A stretch of 64,000 nt of DNA from Cladobotryum mycophilum (GCA_036429605.1 CM071589.1:4836001-4900000); one strand, 5' to 3'; shown: positions 1-13,133, numbered from the stretch's first letter. The notes: generated by a model from the sequence alone, not told the origin. Made by a program: numbers and translations.

Positions 1-2
1 TG

Positions 3-1699
3 GCGCCGGACCTGCAGCTGCTGAGACAGAGGATAACGGATACGATAAGGGTGTTGGATGATTTTGCAAATCTGGGAGAGGATGGGAGGTCGAGGGCGGA
101 GTATACTGCTCAGTTGATTAAGGATATCTGCGCCGTAAGTCATTGTGCTGCCAGGTTGTTTACTGTGGATGGATGCATGGATGGATGCATGGATGAATGA
201 ACGGTTTTTTTGCTAACATGCATGATGCGCATAGTACTACGGATACAACCCTTACTTGGCGGAGAAGCTATTCAACTTGTTTACTCCCAGAGAGGCGTTT
301 GCTTTCTTCGAGGCCAACGAGATGCCCCGTCCGGTCGTCATTCGAACGAATACCCTGCGAACCCATAGAAGAGATCTGGCGCAGGCCCTGATTAACCGTG
401 GCGTTACGCTGGAACCCGTTGGCAAGTGGAGCAAAGTCGGTCTTCAGATCTTTGAGACGACTGTTCCTCTTGGTGCGACTCCGGAGTATCTTGCTGGGCA
501 CTACATTATCCAGGCGGCGGCGTCTTTCTTGCCTGTTATGGCGTTGTCACCACAGCCGTAAGTCTTTTTTTGCCTGATTCTTTTTTCTTTCTGAAGATGG
601 GAAAAACTAATGATGGATATAGGAATGAGCGAGTTCTTGATGTATGTATTTGGAAACATCCTCTTGTTGATGCCGTGGTTGAGAGAAAGGACCACCTACT
701 TGCACGGATGAAAGATAGGTTGAGCTAACTACTAATTAGATGGCCTCTGCTCCTGGTGGAAAGACTACATTCTGTTCGGCCATGATGAACGTGAGTAACT
801 AACGCCCCCTGAATCGTCCATCACCTTTGACTAACGCATCCAAGAACACTGGTGTCATCTTTGCCAACGATCCCAGCAAGTCTCGTGCCAAGGGTTTGAT
901 CGGTAACGTGCACCGTCTAGGATGCCGTAACGTCATCGTCTGCAGCTACGATGGTCGTGATTTCCCCAGGGTCATGGGCGGTTTCGATAGAGTGTTGCTC
1001 GATGCCCCTTGCTCCGGAACCGGTGTCATTGCCAAGGATCCGAGTGTCAAGATGAACAAGGATGAGAAGGATTTCCTCACTCTGCCGCATACGCAGAAGC
1101 AGCTTCTGTTGAGCGCTATTGACTCGGTTAACCATGCGAGTGAGACGGGCGGATTCTTGGTCTACTCGACGTGTAGTGTGACTATTGAGGAGAAGTAAGT
1201 TTTGCCGTCCCTTTTGGTTTGTGTGGTTTGTGTTGAAACTAATGGTATTCTCAGTGAGGGCGTGGTTGCCTATGCTCTCTCTCGACGTCCCAACGTTAAG
1301 CTGGTCGACTCCGGCATTCCCTTTGGCAAAGAGGGCTTCACCAGCTACATGGGCAAGAAGTTCCCCTCCAGCCTCAAACTCACCCGTCGCTTCTATCCCC
1401 ACTCCCACAACATTGACGGCTTCTTCGTCGCCAAGTTCCAAAAGGTTGGCCCCACGCCCGCCAACGCCGTTCCCTCCGGAAAGAAGAGCGGCCCTCCCCT
1501 CCACACCACCCCCCGTGACGAGGAGGTCATTGACAAGACCCCCATCGCCACGGAGGATGAGAGTGAGGGCGACAAGGGCGATTTCGCCGCGTTTGACGAG
1601 GACGAGGATGACAAGTATATCGAAAAGGCTAAGAAGAATGCCATGCGCAGGAGGGGCCTGGATCCCAAGGCTTTGAAGAAACCAAAGGCGAAGAAGTGA
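3..1699 (+). CDS. NOP2: 25S rRNA cytosine-C5 methyltransferase Nop2, 5' part outside the window
   Basis: Nucleolar SAM-dependent methyltransferase of the NOL1/NOP2/Sun family that makes m5C in large-subunit rRNA and is needed for 60S assembly. Six exons are visible: 3-134, 235-557, 623-641, 740-790, 845-1194 and 1255-1699, all with GT-AG borders; together they give 439 residues in one frame. The SAM-binding motif MASAPGGKT spans a junction-flanking exon (740-790). The motif IV cysteine lies in DAPCSGTG and the motif VI catalytic cysteine in YSTCS, so both cysteines are present. The C-terminus is an acidic then lysine-rich tail, usual for nucleolar proteins. The 5' end, including the start codon, lies before position 1. 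It converges on LSG1, another 60S factor. The 19-nt exon at 623-641 is easily missed by gene finders. Confidence 0.95.
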
Positions 1700-2160
1700 A
1701 AATGCTTACTGAAGAAGAGAAGAGGAGAAGAAGAAAAAGGGTTGGGTTGGAAAAGGGGGGGGAGTTTAGATGCTGGCAATTTTTCTTTTTTATTTAAAAT
1801 AAAAAGAAAATTAAAGGTATATAGAATTCTTAGTTTTGGGAACTGTAAATATCAGAATGTGTTTTTTTGTCCTCCCTTTTTTTTTGCAAGGCATTCTGTA
1901 TCACAGTTTCGTTAATGAGGATGAGAAGAAAAGTTTTTATGATGAACATTGCGAATTGACTACCCTCACAAAAACATGAATGCAAAACATAAATACATAA
2001 AAGAACAAGATGAAACGAAACCCAACACAAAACCAAGTCTGATGTCATAAATCGTTGCAAATTTTTTACTTTTATTCTTTCCTCGTGTGAAATAAAGAGA
2101 TGACAAGAAGGAAATCCATTCTTTTTTTCTCTTTCTTTTCTTTTCTTTTCTTTTTTTCTT
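1700..2160. other. Intergenic, convergent 3' ends of NOP2 and LSG1
   Basis: About 460 bp of AT-rich sequence with T-runs, holding the 3' UTRs of the two converging genes. A pyrimidine repeat of the form TTTTC lies at about 2124-2160 next to the LSG1 stop. No gene or RNA is visible. Confidence 0.6.
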
Positions 2161-4208
2161 TTACTCTTCTGCAGTCACACCCCTTCTCGTTTTTCTACTC
2201 TTCCCATCCCTCGCACTCCCTTTAAAGTGCTTCTTACTCGAACCGATCTGCACGTCCTTGGGGTCCAGGCCGGTCTCCAGGGCCACGGCGATCTTGGCCT
2301 TGCGTCCCGTGAGCAACTTGCCGCCGACGCCGCCGGCCGAGGCGGAGACTACGCTGCCTTGCTCCGTGTACTTGTAGCTAAAGGGCATGGAGACGTGGCC
2401 CTTGATGTTCTTGGGGGTGAAGAAGTTCTTGTCGAGCCTCTTGGATTTGGAGCCGGGTAGGGGCACATGGTCTGCGTCTCCGTCCTCGAGGGCGAGGGCC
2501 TCAGTGGCGGCGATGAGGGCGGCGCGTCGGCGTTCTGGGAGGTGGGCCTCGTCGTAGAGCTCTGCGTTGAAGGCCTTTGCGTCCTCGACGTCGGGGGGCG
2601 GGTGAACGAAGAGGAGCTTACCTGCGACGTAGTCCTTGAGGATGTATCGCGAGGCTCTGGACTCGTCGGGCTGACCGAGACCCTGAGTGTGGAAACCCCT
2701 TGCCGTGGCGTATGCGCGGAGGAGTTCCTCCCCAGTGGGGACACCGGTGCCGCCCTCCTCCAGGGGCCGGACCTGGATCTTGATGCCGTAAATGGCCTCC
2801 AGGAAGGGCTGGGGGATCCTCTGCGTCACGAGCCCGACGGGACCCGTGTGCTCGCGCATCTGGTCAATGGGCAGGACGCCGTTGGTGACCAGGTCGGCCT
2901 TTGTGGTGGCAAAGTTGGGGAAGACGAGACCGGGGCAATCGCAGAGGACGACGCGGTCGCTGAGGTGGATGGTCTGGAAGTGCTTCGTTTTACCGGGGGT
3001 GGTGGAGACGGAGACTTTCTTTGCGCCGATGAGGGCGTTGATGGTGGAGGATTTACCGACGTTGGGGTAACCGACTAGACCAACCTGGAGTTTGCGTTCT
3101 GGATCTTTTAAAGTTGTTAGCGGAATGTGTTTGTTACAACATGAGCGACGTTTATTCTTACCTCCGTCAGTGGGAGCATGCTGTAAGAAGATGTTTTCCA
3201 ACTCTTCCACGGTGAGGATTTGAGTATCTGCGTCTTCCTCCTCATCCACTTCTTCTCCCTCCTCCTCATATACTTCATCACCCTCCTCACCCTCCTCACC
3301 CTCCTCTGCTTCAACGCCGCCATCATCCTCGCTTTCATCTTCTTCAGACTCCTCCTCTGTCGCGGGCTGCTTGCCCTCCTGCTTTGAATAAGATGGCTGG
3401 GGCTCTTCGTCATCACTCTGCTCCTCTTCCTCTAGGGCTTCTTTGGCCAACTGCGCAGAGAAGAATTTGTAAGAAATGCCTGCCTCCTTCAAGTGCTTGG
3501 CCCAGGCTGACCGTTGTGATGTAGACATCATATCAGCCTTGTTGATCAGTAGCAGGTTCTCCTTCTTTGGGTCGACATCTTTGACGTATGACTCTAAATC
3601 CTCTGACCGGAAGAGCAGAGGGTTTCTAGCGTCGACAATCTGAACCACCAGGTCGGATCTCTCGATAACTCGCCATAGCTGTCTCCAGACCTCGAGATTT
3701 CGCTCAAAGGGTGTCATCAGCAAGTCGTTGTTCTCCTGAAGCTCGGCCAAGCCTCGGCGCCATTGCACAAAGGCTTCTCTTTCCTTGATATCCAGCTCCT
3801 GGGGGTTGTTGAAGCATCCCACTTGGGCCTTCGAGGTACGGTTAGACGATTTCTGTGCATCTTATGTTTGCCAAGGACTGTTCGCTCTTCGTTTGCCGAC
3901 AAGAGATAGGGATTCTTCTGGTCAGTGTGGATGATCTTGACGTTGTTCATCTTCTCGGCAGTGAAATCCGTGCCCGCCAACTCGGCAGTGGACAGGAACT
4001 CGTCGAGGGCGGCCTGCTCTGTGACGGAGCGCATCTTGACCCAAGCGGCATCCTTCTTGTCGTTGACGAGATATTGTTCGCCCGTGGTATGATTTGTTCT
4101 TACGATGGCCGACGTCTTCCTGTGATCGCTGCCTTTGCCCTTGCCAAAGCGGTCGTTCATCAGCGTATTCCCCAACCCCACATTCTTCTTGGACTTTGCC
4201 AACACCAT
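2161..4208 (-). CDS. LSG1: Cytoplasmic 60S maturation GTPase Lsg1 (one-base frameshift in this sequence)
   Basis: Circularly permuted GTPase that releases the export adaptor Nmd3 from cytoplasmic pre-60S particles. Exons (minus strand) are 4208-3162 and 3104-2161. The N-terminal Lsg1 signature is clear (WVKMRSVTEQAALDEFLSTA). The G motifs are in permuted order: G4 NKAD near residue 223, an acidic linker, G1 GYPNVGKSS near 360, G3 DCPGLV near 405. The tail is Lys/Arg-rich. The 57-bp intron at 3105-3161 is a multiple of three without a stop, so it can be misread as coding. At a run of five G on the plus strand (3801-3805, C5 on the coding strand) the frame slips: PRRPKWDASTTP is followed in the next frame by QELDIKEREAF. 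One extra C joins them and gives 663 residues (total length then divisible by three). NOG2 was considered, but the N-terminal block is that of Lsg1. Confidence 0.93.
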
Positions 4209-4664
4209 CTTGGCGACTGTATCTCGCGGTCCGGGATGTCCTGGATAATATATGTGCGCTTTGAGAATGTTCGAAGACGCCCGAAAATATCGTCACAATT
4301 TTTGGATGGATGAATGAGATTCTTCACCAGCGGGAGGATTTGTGTGATGGAAGTGGAAGTGAAAGTGGAAATGGAAGTGGGAGTGGGAGGGAAGTGGGAT
4401 GCCCCAAGTCTGCGGGCTGAATAATGCATCATATATAGAAATAAATGGAGGGGCAAATTTTTTAGGATTTGTGACGCGAAAGTTTATTTCGCACTGTCTG
4501 AGTCACAAGAATAACCTTATTATACACAGTGCTATCGGAATCTACACTGTACTTGCACGACCCTGGAATTTTATTTGACCCCAGCCAAAACCAACACCCA
4601 TTCACTCACTCACTCACTCACTCACACCACCAATCGATTCTGTCGCAATCGCAAAATCGCCAAA
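4209..4664. promoter_or_regulatory. Bidirectional promoter of LSG1 and LTV1
   Basis: Only 456 bp separate the two start codons, so the 60S factor and the 40S factor must share promoter DNA. Visible elements are a stretch of GGAAGTG-like repeats (about 4349-4395) and a TCAC tandem repeat (about 4599-4625) close to the LTV1 start. Short A/T tracts of the AATTTTT type lie near 4292 and 4457 and recall the RRPE element of ribosome-biogenesis promoters, but are not exact matches. Confidence 0.6.
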
Positions 4665-5964
4665 ATGCCTCGAGGAAAGTGGATGTAAGAAGTTTTGATT
4701 TGATTATATTAGAAGAGGCGAAACCGAGTTAACTTTATTTTTGTTTAGTGACAAAAAGACGGCGCAGCATTTTACGCTCGTCCATCGTCCCCAAAATGAC
4801 CCTCTCATCCACGACGAGAATGCGCCGGCCATGGTGCTCAACCCCATCCAGCCGGTACCTGGTTCCAAAGTCAAGCACCTAGACGACCTTGCCTCCGAGC
4901 TCGGATCCGAGACCGAAAGCATCCGTGAAAACGAAGGCGAGGCGGCGAGCTACGGCGTTTTCTTCGACGACAGCGAGTATGACTATATGCAGCATCTGCG
5001 AGACCTTGGCTCTGGCGGCGGAGGAGATGTCGTCTTTGTCGAGTCGACGGCAACATTAAATAAGGGAAAAGGAAAGCAGAAGCAGTCCTTGGAAGATGCG
5101 CTCAAACAGATGGACCTTGAACAGAAATCAGGCGAACTTCTCGATGAGGAGATGCTGCCCTCCAAGAACCTTACCAGGCTAACCTACCAGGCCCAACAAG
5201 ATGTCCCGGATGCTATTGCTGGGTTCAATCCCGACATGGACCCGCGCTTACGAGAAGTGCTGGAGGCCTTGGAGGACGATGCCTATGTGGATGATGACGA
5301 GGATGTCTTTAATCAACTGTCCAAAGATGGACAGGAATTAGACGATTATGAGTTTGAAGAGACAGCATACGGCGAATATGAAGATGAAGACGATGGATGG
5401 GAGTCCGATCACACGGCGAAACCCACCAAGGAATACAAAGAAGACGAGGTGCCAGAACTTGTCACAGCACAGGCAGAGGATGGGCCATCAGAAGACTGGA
5501 TGGAGGAGTTTAAGCAATTTAAAAAGGATCAGAAGGGTGGCGTCAAGAAAGGGCCGGTTGTGCTCGCCCAGTCTGAATCTCAATCACAGTGGACCACAAC
5601 CACACATGGTGGCAGGACCAAGAAGCGCAAGGGAGCAAGGACAGAGGCATCTAGCTATTCCATGACCTCATCCTCCCTAGTAAGAACAGAGCAGCTGGGC
5701 TTATTGGATGCACGATTCGAGAAACTCGAGGCCCGCTACAATGACGAGTTTGATGACATGGCATCCATGTCGGAAGTGTCGACTGCCTCCAGTGTGCAGG
5801 GGCCTCTCCGGGGCGATTTTGATGGCATCCTTGATGATTTCTTGGGCAACTACACAAAGCCTGGAAAGCGAACGTCTAAGAAGACAAAAGCACAGACAGG
5901 GCTCGAGCAGCTGGATGAGATCCGGCGAGGATTAGGACCGGCCCGGATTCGCGGGCGTACATAA
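4665..5964 (+). CDS. LTV1: 40S biogenesis and export factor Ltv1
   Basis: Non-ribosomal component of late pre-40S particles that must be phosphorylated and released for small-subunit maturation. There are two exons, 4665-4684 (20 nt, encoding MPRGKW plus two bases) and 4749-5964, giving 411 residues. The start fits the family, whose N-terminus runs into the conserved FTLVHRPQNDPL block; a start at 4741 inside the intron would lose it. The second family block YGVFFDDSEYDYMQHL follows near residue 80. The middle is very acidic and the C-terminus basic. The gene is divergent from LSG1, which suggests coordinated expression of the two ribosome factors. No frame break is seen. Confidence 0.92.
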
Positions 5965-6836
5965 TCTTGATTAGAATGAAAATAATGTGAACATGACAAA
6001 AACCATCAGCCAATGTGCGATTGGGAAAACAGGAAACTTTTTAGATTCAGTCATCTGCGACTCCTTGAGATGTTGGCTTTGGTCTTGTGCTTGAAGGTTT
6101 CTGTGCCAGTGTCTTGACTTTGCTATTTGAACCTTTGATGGGAGAAAGTTTAGAAGGGCGTGCTAGATCCAGCCAGCAAGCTTATAGTATCAATGTTATG
6201 ATGTCTAAGCATACTACTCAAGGCTGAGGCAAAAATAGCCTTTATTGTGTTTGAATGTGTTAAATTTCATGTTCAACTAACTCTGTCCTGCTATATTTTT
6301 ACAGTAAGACTACCACAAAAATCTACAAACAGGTATCTATCTATATGACAAAAGTCTGCACTCGCCCTCCACAAGTTACTGAAAATAATAATGACAATTA
6401 ATGAAGGATTACATCAATCCTTGATTTTATACATCACCACAGATCTCTCTGAGCGTAGGCTTTTGTCACCTGTTTGTACCTTGACAAACAAGCTCAGTTT
6501 GTGGCCTGGCTATGATTGCTCAATCTTTTTGGTCCTGCAGTGAGCAAATGAAATGACTGTAAACAATAAACTATAGCAGATGATTGGTTGTTTTCCTATG
6601 CTTTGTGTTTGATGAGGACGCTTTGAGACTATTGTCGCGAACTTACAATGCTCACATCACGTGATGCCCCAGCCTCCGAACCGCGAAGCTCGATTGGAGC
6701 TTGGCCTTGGTTCCTTTCGCGCCGCCTTATTCAGAATTCAACGGTCTAAGCAACGATTCAACGACGGACGGCTCTCTTCCAGCACAGCATTCGACTTTAC
6801 GAAAAATTCTTCCTCCATGCGTAAACCGCTATCCAG
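5965..6836. other. Intergenic, LTV1 to SAC3
   Basis: An 872-bp AT-rich interval with no open frame of note and no tRNA-like sequence. The last 180 bp are more GC-rich and pyrimidine-biased, consistent with the SAC3 promoter and leader. Confidence 0.5.
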
Positions 6837-9800
6837 ATGAATGCGACGTCCGTTGCATCATCAGGCCAAATGTTTTCCCCTTTTAACCCAAAGACGCAGA
6901 GCTCGTCGCAGGCGGCGTTCAACAACCCTTTTGCTCCCCGACCTCAAAGCCAAAACGAGGGAGCATCATTTGGTCTCGATGGTGCAGGTGACTCCAGCTG
7001 GGCTCAGAAGAACAAGCGCAAGGCTCGCTTTAATGAGCAGAGCGATAACGAAAATAAACCACCGAAAGCAAACCCCCCATTTAAAACCCACGATGCCAAC
7101 CTCAGCGATGGAGGGAAACACAAGAAGACCCGAGGCGCTGATGTAGGGAAGAAGGGCGTAGAGGGCAACAAGAATCTGAAGAGGGTTCCTGACGATCCCA
7201 AGAGACCGCGACAACCGAATGGCAACGGTGTCAATGGCACTCACCATGCTGCGAATGCAGAGAAGAACAACGAGTCACGTTCCGCCTCACCCTCAAGCGC
7301 GAGCTCCGCCAACGAAAACATCAACGCATACCCAATAAATTCTACTGACCCCTTTGCGAGAAAAGTCTACGATCGTCTCCGGAAAGATGGCATCAGCCCT
7401 CCGTCATGGCCGTCCCAGCCGGGCAATCCCAAGAACAAGGCCGAGATGGCCAAGTTTAGGGAAAAGTACGAAGAATACCGAACAAAGGTTCGCGCATCTC
7501 TGACAAAGGCCGGCTTGATCGACGACCCCGAAAAGCGAAAGACCTTGCAGGACGCTATCGATTTCCGAGGCATTTGCGAAGACATGTGTCCCGAGTACGA
7601 GAAGATTACGCGAATCACCGAGTTGGACGTTCCTCACCCTGAAAAGGGTCCAGGAACAACCTTTGCGAACACGACACGGATGGTCAAGAAGCTGGCCCGC
7701 TCAGCAGCCGGGCAGGAAGCGCCTCTCCCGATGGATGTCCGCTCGACCACTACCCTTCGGCGAACCCTCGATTACTTAATTAACGATCTCTTGCAAGACG
7801 ACGACAACCTGCCGGGCTTGCACGGTTTCCTATGGGACAGAACCCGCGCCATTCGCCGAGACTTCACCTTTTTGTCGTCCCCTACACCCCAAGATCTCGA
7901 ATCTCAGGCCTACGTCTTTGAGAACATTGTTAGATTTCACGTTACATCCCTACATCTTCTCTCTCAAGAAGGAAAGGCCGGCGAGGATTTTGTCGAACAA
8001 CAAGAGTTGGAGCAACTGGGAAAGGCACTATTATCACTGCGTGACCTGTACGACGACTGCAACGCTCAGGGAATTACGTGTCCAAACGAAGCAGAGTTCC
8101 GTGCGTACTATCTCATTTTCCACGCCCACGACTCGAACACGCTTGAGATGCTGCAACGACAATGGAAACCTCACCTCTGGAAAGACTCAAATGAGATCCG
8201 TACTGCGGTTTCACTTGTAGAGGCATTGCAGAACACTGTCGACTTTCACGGACCATTGAAACATGGGCCATCCCTGGCCGCCTCGACTGCGCTTCTGTCG
8301 TATTTCCGGATTGTCGAAAGTCCCAGTGTATCATATATCATGGCTTGTTTCGCGGAGTGCCATTTCCCTCATCTCCGTCGGTCGATACTGAGAGCTGTGA
8401 GACGAGCAATGGCCAGACCCAAGGATACAGCGAACGATGTTACTGCGGAAACACTGAATAGGTTTCTTCGATTCGACACCATCCAAGAGGCAATCGACTT
8501 TGCCAAATTCCATGACGTAGAAGTGGTTCCAGACCCACAGGCCCCTAAGGATCTAGGCCGTCGACTTCTGGTGTTGAATAACAAAGGGCCACTACCTTGT
8601 CCTCGACTGCAGCATCAGTTTTCTCGGAATCTGGTTGAAAAGAAACGAGCCAGCCTCTCTCTTCCCGACGTTATCCACGGAGCAATTTTCATTCCTCGCG
8701 AATTCCCCCAATCAGGCGCCAATGGCTCTCTAGCTGCTGCGGAAAGGCCCATGAATGTAGGGGTTGTCCGTTTCGGCAAAGAAGCCTCAGCTCCTCATTC
8801 AGAGACGCCCAACTCTTTTGGAGCAAAGGCATCCACTCCGTCACCATTTGGCTCCGTTAGCCAGGCACCAAGTGTACTTGGTGATGGTCTGGTTGGCGCA
8901 TCTCAAGGTAGGAATTATTTCGTTTTGAATTTTGACATCGGCGCTTCCACTCCAAGGATCTGGCGGAGGTTCATCAGTCACGGACTTTGTAGGGATCGTA
9001 TAGATTCGTCATTTGAGATTCCAACCTGCAAAAGATGGATAATAAACTTGATACTTGTACACTAGCTAACTCTGAATTATAGCTTCGGCACCGACTTTTG
9101 GCGCAGTTGGAGGGATGAACGGCCAACCATCCGCTACACAGTCAAACCCCTTTGCATCGGCCTCTTCCACCACCACTCCAGCTTCAAATCCATTTGCCTC
9201 TTTACCATCAAGCAATCATCCACCTCAAAATCCTTTTGGCTCGGTGGCATCATCCTCTGGCGGTGCTACAACCACCAATCCTTTCGCTTCATCCACACCA
9301 GCCTTTCCGGCACTCCAGTCCAAGGACGCGCCTCAGCAGCCAGCAAACCCAGCCTCTCAACCATCCTTCCCCTCAATTCAACAACCGGGCACCTACGGAG
9401 CCCCTCAATCAAAACCTTTATTCCCCCTCGGCGAGAAAACAGCAGAAGCAAAGCCTACTGTATCGACTCCTTTTGCTCCTAACACACCATCTTTTGGCGG
9501 TAATAAGTTGTCCACCCCGTCCTTTACTCTAACTGGTGCTCAAGATGGCATCCAGCAAACACCATTTAATGGCTTGGGTCCGTCTTTATCGGCAACTCCT
9601 CAAACTAGTGCTGGCAGCTCTATACTTGGCGGAGGCTTGACGGTGTCAAAAACTCCCGCCTTCCCGGCAAGCATTACCGCACAAGGGGGCCTCGGCTCTG
9701 CGGTGCCAACAACAGGATCCGTATTACCAAAGCCCACGGTTGGCAGTGCACCTTTCCCGTTCTCCTCAGTTGGGACTACGAGCAATTCACTTTCAGGCTC

Positions 9801-11237
9801 CCTGGGTGCAAAAGCTTCCGAATTCTCCAAGCCTAACCTGCCATTATCCGCTTCATTTCAGGCTGCCGAACAAAAGCCAGGCATCCAATCTTTCCCTGGA
9901 GCGCTTGGGGGCTTCCCGACTTCAAACCCACTATCTAGCAGTACTAATGTCAAGGCACCGTTGGCACCTAATCTTAGCACCAGTGGTTTGAGCACCACTC
10001 CTCCTAATTCACCTCCTCGCCTCGCTGGCTTAACATCCACGGTAGCTAGGCGCCCGCGGGACCTGCTTGGTGACTTTACAAAATGGTTTGTACAAGGGGA
10101 TAACGGCCTATTGCAGGAATTCGAAGTCTTTATGGTGGAGAGTGTTCTGTCGGCTGTTTACCAGAAATACCAAACAGAGAAAGAGGAGAAGAATCAAAGG
10201 GAAAAGGAAGAGCGAGATAACGCGGAAGCTAAGAAATTCCGGCTGTATAACTTGTCACTGAAATACTTCTATCGTTGGAAGCAGAACGCAAGAGAAAGAC
10301 GCCTCAGACAACTTCGCAGGAGTGGAAGAGATCAGTTCCGGGCATTCCACCAAGCCACCAGAGCTGCTCAACTAAAGGAAGAGGAGGAGGCTGCTCGGCG
10401 AATCGCAAAACAAAAGGCGGAAATGGCAGCTCTCAACCGCCCTGAAGAAATGGCCAACGTGCTCCGGAAGAGCATCAACAACAGAAAGAGGGCCGAAGAA
10501 GCGCTGCTTGCGTCACGGGTCTTGTCCGGTGTCGGCAACGAACGGGAGGCCGTTGCGAGAATTGTGCGTAGGGAGCCCAGTTTATCTCAAACGCTTTCCA
10601 TAGACGGCGACCGAGAAAGCCGTTCACGATCCGGATCAGTCGCATCCTTTGTAAGCATAAGAGGAGGCTCAAAGACTCGAGCTCTGCGTGAAGAGCTTCT
10701 GGGTGCCAAACCCGCTCGATTCCGCCGGTCTCTACCATCCTTATCACCAGCGCCAGGCTCTGAATCTGATAAGGCACACCGTGTCAGCAAGGTGTCCGAG
10801 CGCTGGAGGCTAAAGGCCATGGGCATCGTACAAATGCCCGACGGAACAGCCTTGCCTGAGACTATGGTGGACGAGATTAAACGGGGCATGAGGAGGGACA
10901 TGAGCAGCAGCTCGACCCGACGAGCCTCAGTCGCTAGTGCTACGCGCAACCGCAGTCGACTCTCTACAAGCCCAGCGGTTGTAGACAATACCGCGGCCAC
11001 ACATAAGAGAAAGAGGTCAAACGGCGATGAAGGCGAAGCATTAAAGGGGGAGATGAATCGGCCACGGCGGCGCACAAGCGAGTTATGAGCGACGCGGAGA
11101 ATCTGATTAGAGAACTTAGATCAATGAGGCAGGAGATGGAAGAAGGGACAACATGGTTCAAGTCACAGAACGGCAGGTTACAGAGCGAAATATTGAGTCG
11201 AGGCGGAACGCCCATGGATGAAAGCGGCATATTATGA
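6837..11237 (+). CDS. SAC3: TREX-2 scaffold Sac3 (nuclear mRNA export; one-base frameshift near the C-terminus)
   Basis: Scaffold of the TREX-2 complex (Sac3-Thp1-Sem1-Sus1-Cdc31) that links transcription to export at the nuclear pore. Exons are 6837-8907 and 9083-11237. The N-terminus is rich in NPFA/PFG-type FG repeats expected to bind the export receptor. The SAC3/GANP domain begins at FRGICEDMCPEYEK (around residue 243). A second FG/Ser/Thr-rich stretch is followed by the Cdc31/Sus1-binding helix (LGDFTKWFVQ..). In the sequence as given the frame ends at 11088. A run of five G at 11046-11050 needs one more G; the frame then continues through KRVMSDAENLIRELRSM and EEGTTWFKSQ to a stop at 11235-11237, giving 1408 residues. 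That terminal coiled-coil block looks like a genuine Sac3 end, so I extend the gene to it. Confidence 0.88.
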
Positions 11238-12193
11238 AAAACCGGCGTTGGGGAGGAAAGGGAATTTCAAAGGGCGACGACGGGAAAGGTTCAAGCAAGC
11301 AATGGAATTCGTTCTTCATCATCATTCTCATCATCTCATCATCAGTTTCTTTTACGGTAATAAAGGGTTATCATCCGGCTTTTTTTCTTTCTGGTTTCTT
11401 CCAAAAAAAAGTTATCAAGTCGCCATTTTTTTCTTGTCTTGCCTTGTCTTGACAAAACAACAAGTCTTCAATCGTGTTCTTTTTTATCGATTTTTTTCTT
11501 TTCTTTCTTTTCTTCTTTTTTTTTTGGTTGTTACGGCTGCGAACAGTCTTCGGATACCCACAGTTTGTTGGATCGGCAGATAGGGGAGAGAAAAACAATG
11601 TTTCTGCATGTTTCGGCTTTTTTCTTCTTTTGAAATTCTTTTTTTTGTATAAGCGGCTCATATTAGTATGGGAAGAAGGATGTGTTTCAAGCGTTTTAGG
11701 TACAGCAAAGATAAAGTGGCCACGATGGCAAATGAAATGGGAATACTTTGAAATTTACTGGCATATATGTATGGCCAGGGAGTAGTAAAGTAGTTCAGTC
11801 TCAAGATTACGGACATGTGCATGTGAAGAGTTTTCTGTTTTGTCTGTTTTTTTATTATTATTTTTTTTTTTATTAACCAAGTTTACATTGTTACACACAG
11901 TTTCAAGGAAATCCGGTTTGCATACGCCAATCTGCGTTTTGTTACCATGATTCTTCTGCCATGGGAAAAGGGGAGGGGGTATTATCCGTTGTTTTCTTCC
12001 CGTTTCATGTCCATAAATTCCCCATTCCCGTTGCCGTGAGGCTTTACTTCGGTGCCCGAATATTTACAATTTCATACCCGCCCTTGCAAACAAAGAAAAA
12101 TGCCAATTAAGTGAGGGGGTGAGTGAGAGTGAGAGAGTGAGGGAGATGAAAAAGAAAAACCTTGCAAAAATAAGATGGCTTGAGAAGTTGTGC
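11238..12193. other. Intergenic, convergent SAC3 and Cys-rich gene A
   Basis: A 956-bp T-rich interval with many T-runs and short tandem patterns such as CTTGT near 11433. It holds the 3' UTRs of two converging genes. No further gene is supported. Confidence 0.5.
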
Positions 12194-13101
12194 CTACCGC
12201 TTAGGAGGCGGCGGAAAAGAGGTCTGAAGTGTTTGGGCGTGTATGGGGCTTCCGATGCCGATACCGCCATCTCTTCCACTGCAGCTCTTCTTCTTGACGA
12301 GTTCCCTGATTGGGCTGCCCGATTTATCGTCCTGCCAGAGGTTTTCGGGCTGGGAGGGCTCGTTAGGCCAAGCGGATTGGTAGACGCGAGGAGAGTGGTC
12401 TCTGAATGCCGGGGAGGGCATGCTGGGAGACTGAGGGGACATGGCGGCGCCGATGTTGTTCAGGAGAGGGACGCCAGAGTGCAATGATATGGCAGAGGGT
12501 GGTGTCATGTACTCATCAGGAGAGAATCGTCGGGGAGATGTATGAGCAGGGGATGGTGGTGGTAGAGTGGTAGTAACGATGCTAGGCTTGACAGCCGTCG
12601 CTGGTGCACTGAATTCCGTCGATCGATTATGATGCGGATCACAGATAGCATACTCATCCTGAGCGTCAGATGTAGTAACCGCAATACCCGTAGCCGAGGT
12701 GGGCTTCTCAAAGAAGCGATCATCATCGTAGTCCTCGTTGTAGTATGCCGGACCGCTGGGCATGACATCAGTCTGGCAACGGAACGAGAGAGAGGACCTG
12801 TTGCGAGCATGGCGAGAGCGGCCGCGGTTCTTGCGCTTTTGCATCTGCATGAAGACGCAGCCAATGGCGAGGGCGAGCAAGACTATGGCTGCGACTGCGA
12901 TGCCTGCGACGGCGGCGGCAGAGAGGCCGGAGCCACCGCCCGAGATATTATCCGCTGGGTTTGCGGCCTTGATTATGGCCTTGCTAAAGATGGTAGCGTT
13001 GAGGGGAATGACGGAGTCGGGAGCAGGTTTCTGTTGACATGCGACATTCAAAGCAACGAGAACTATTGATGATTATGAGAAAAGTCCTTGTAAGTCATGA
13101 T

Positions 13102-13133
<32 letters not shown>

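Noticed and set aside
2467..3078. Long plus-strand open frame opposite LSG1
   Set aside because: It mirrors the codon pattern of the GTPase on the other strand and has no family motif.
10981..11050. An extra intron near the SAC3 C-terminus instead of an indel
   Set aside because: A GTAGAC to AAAG intron of about 65 bp is possible, but it would delete the basic KRKR region and its donor is poor; a single added G is simpler and fits the other six cases. Not fully excluded.
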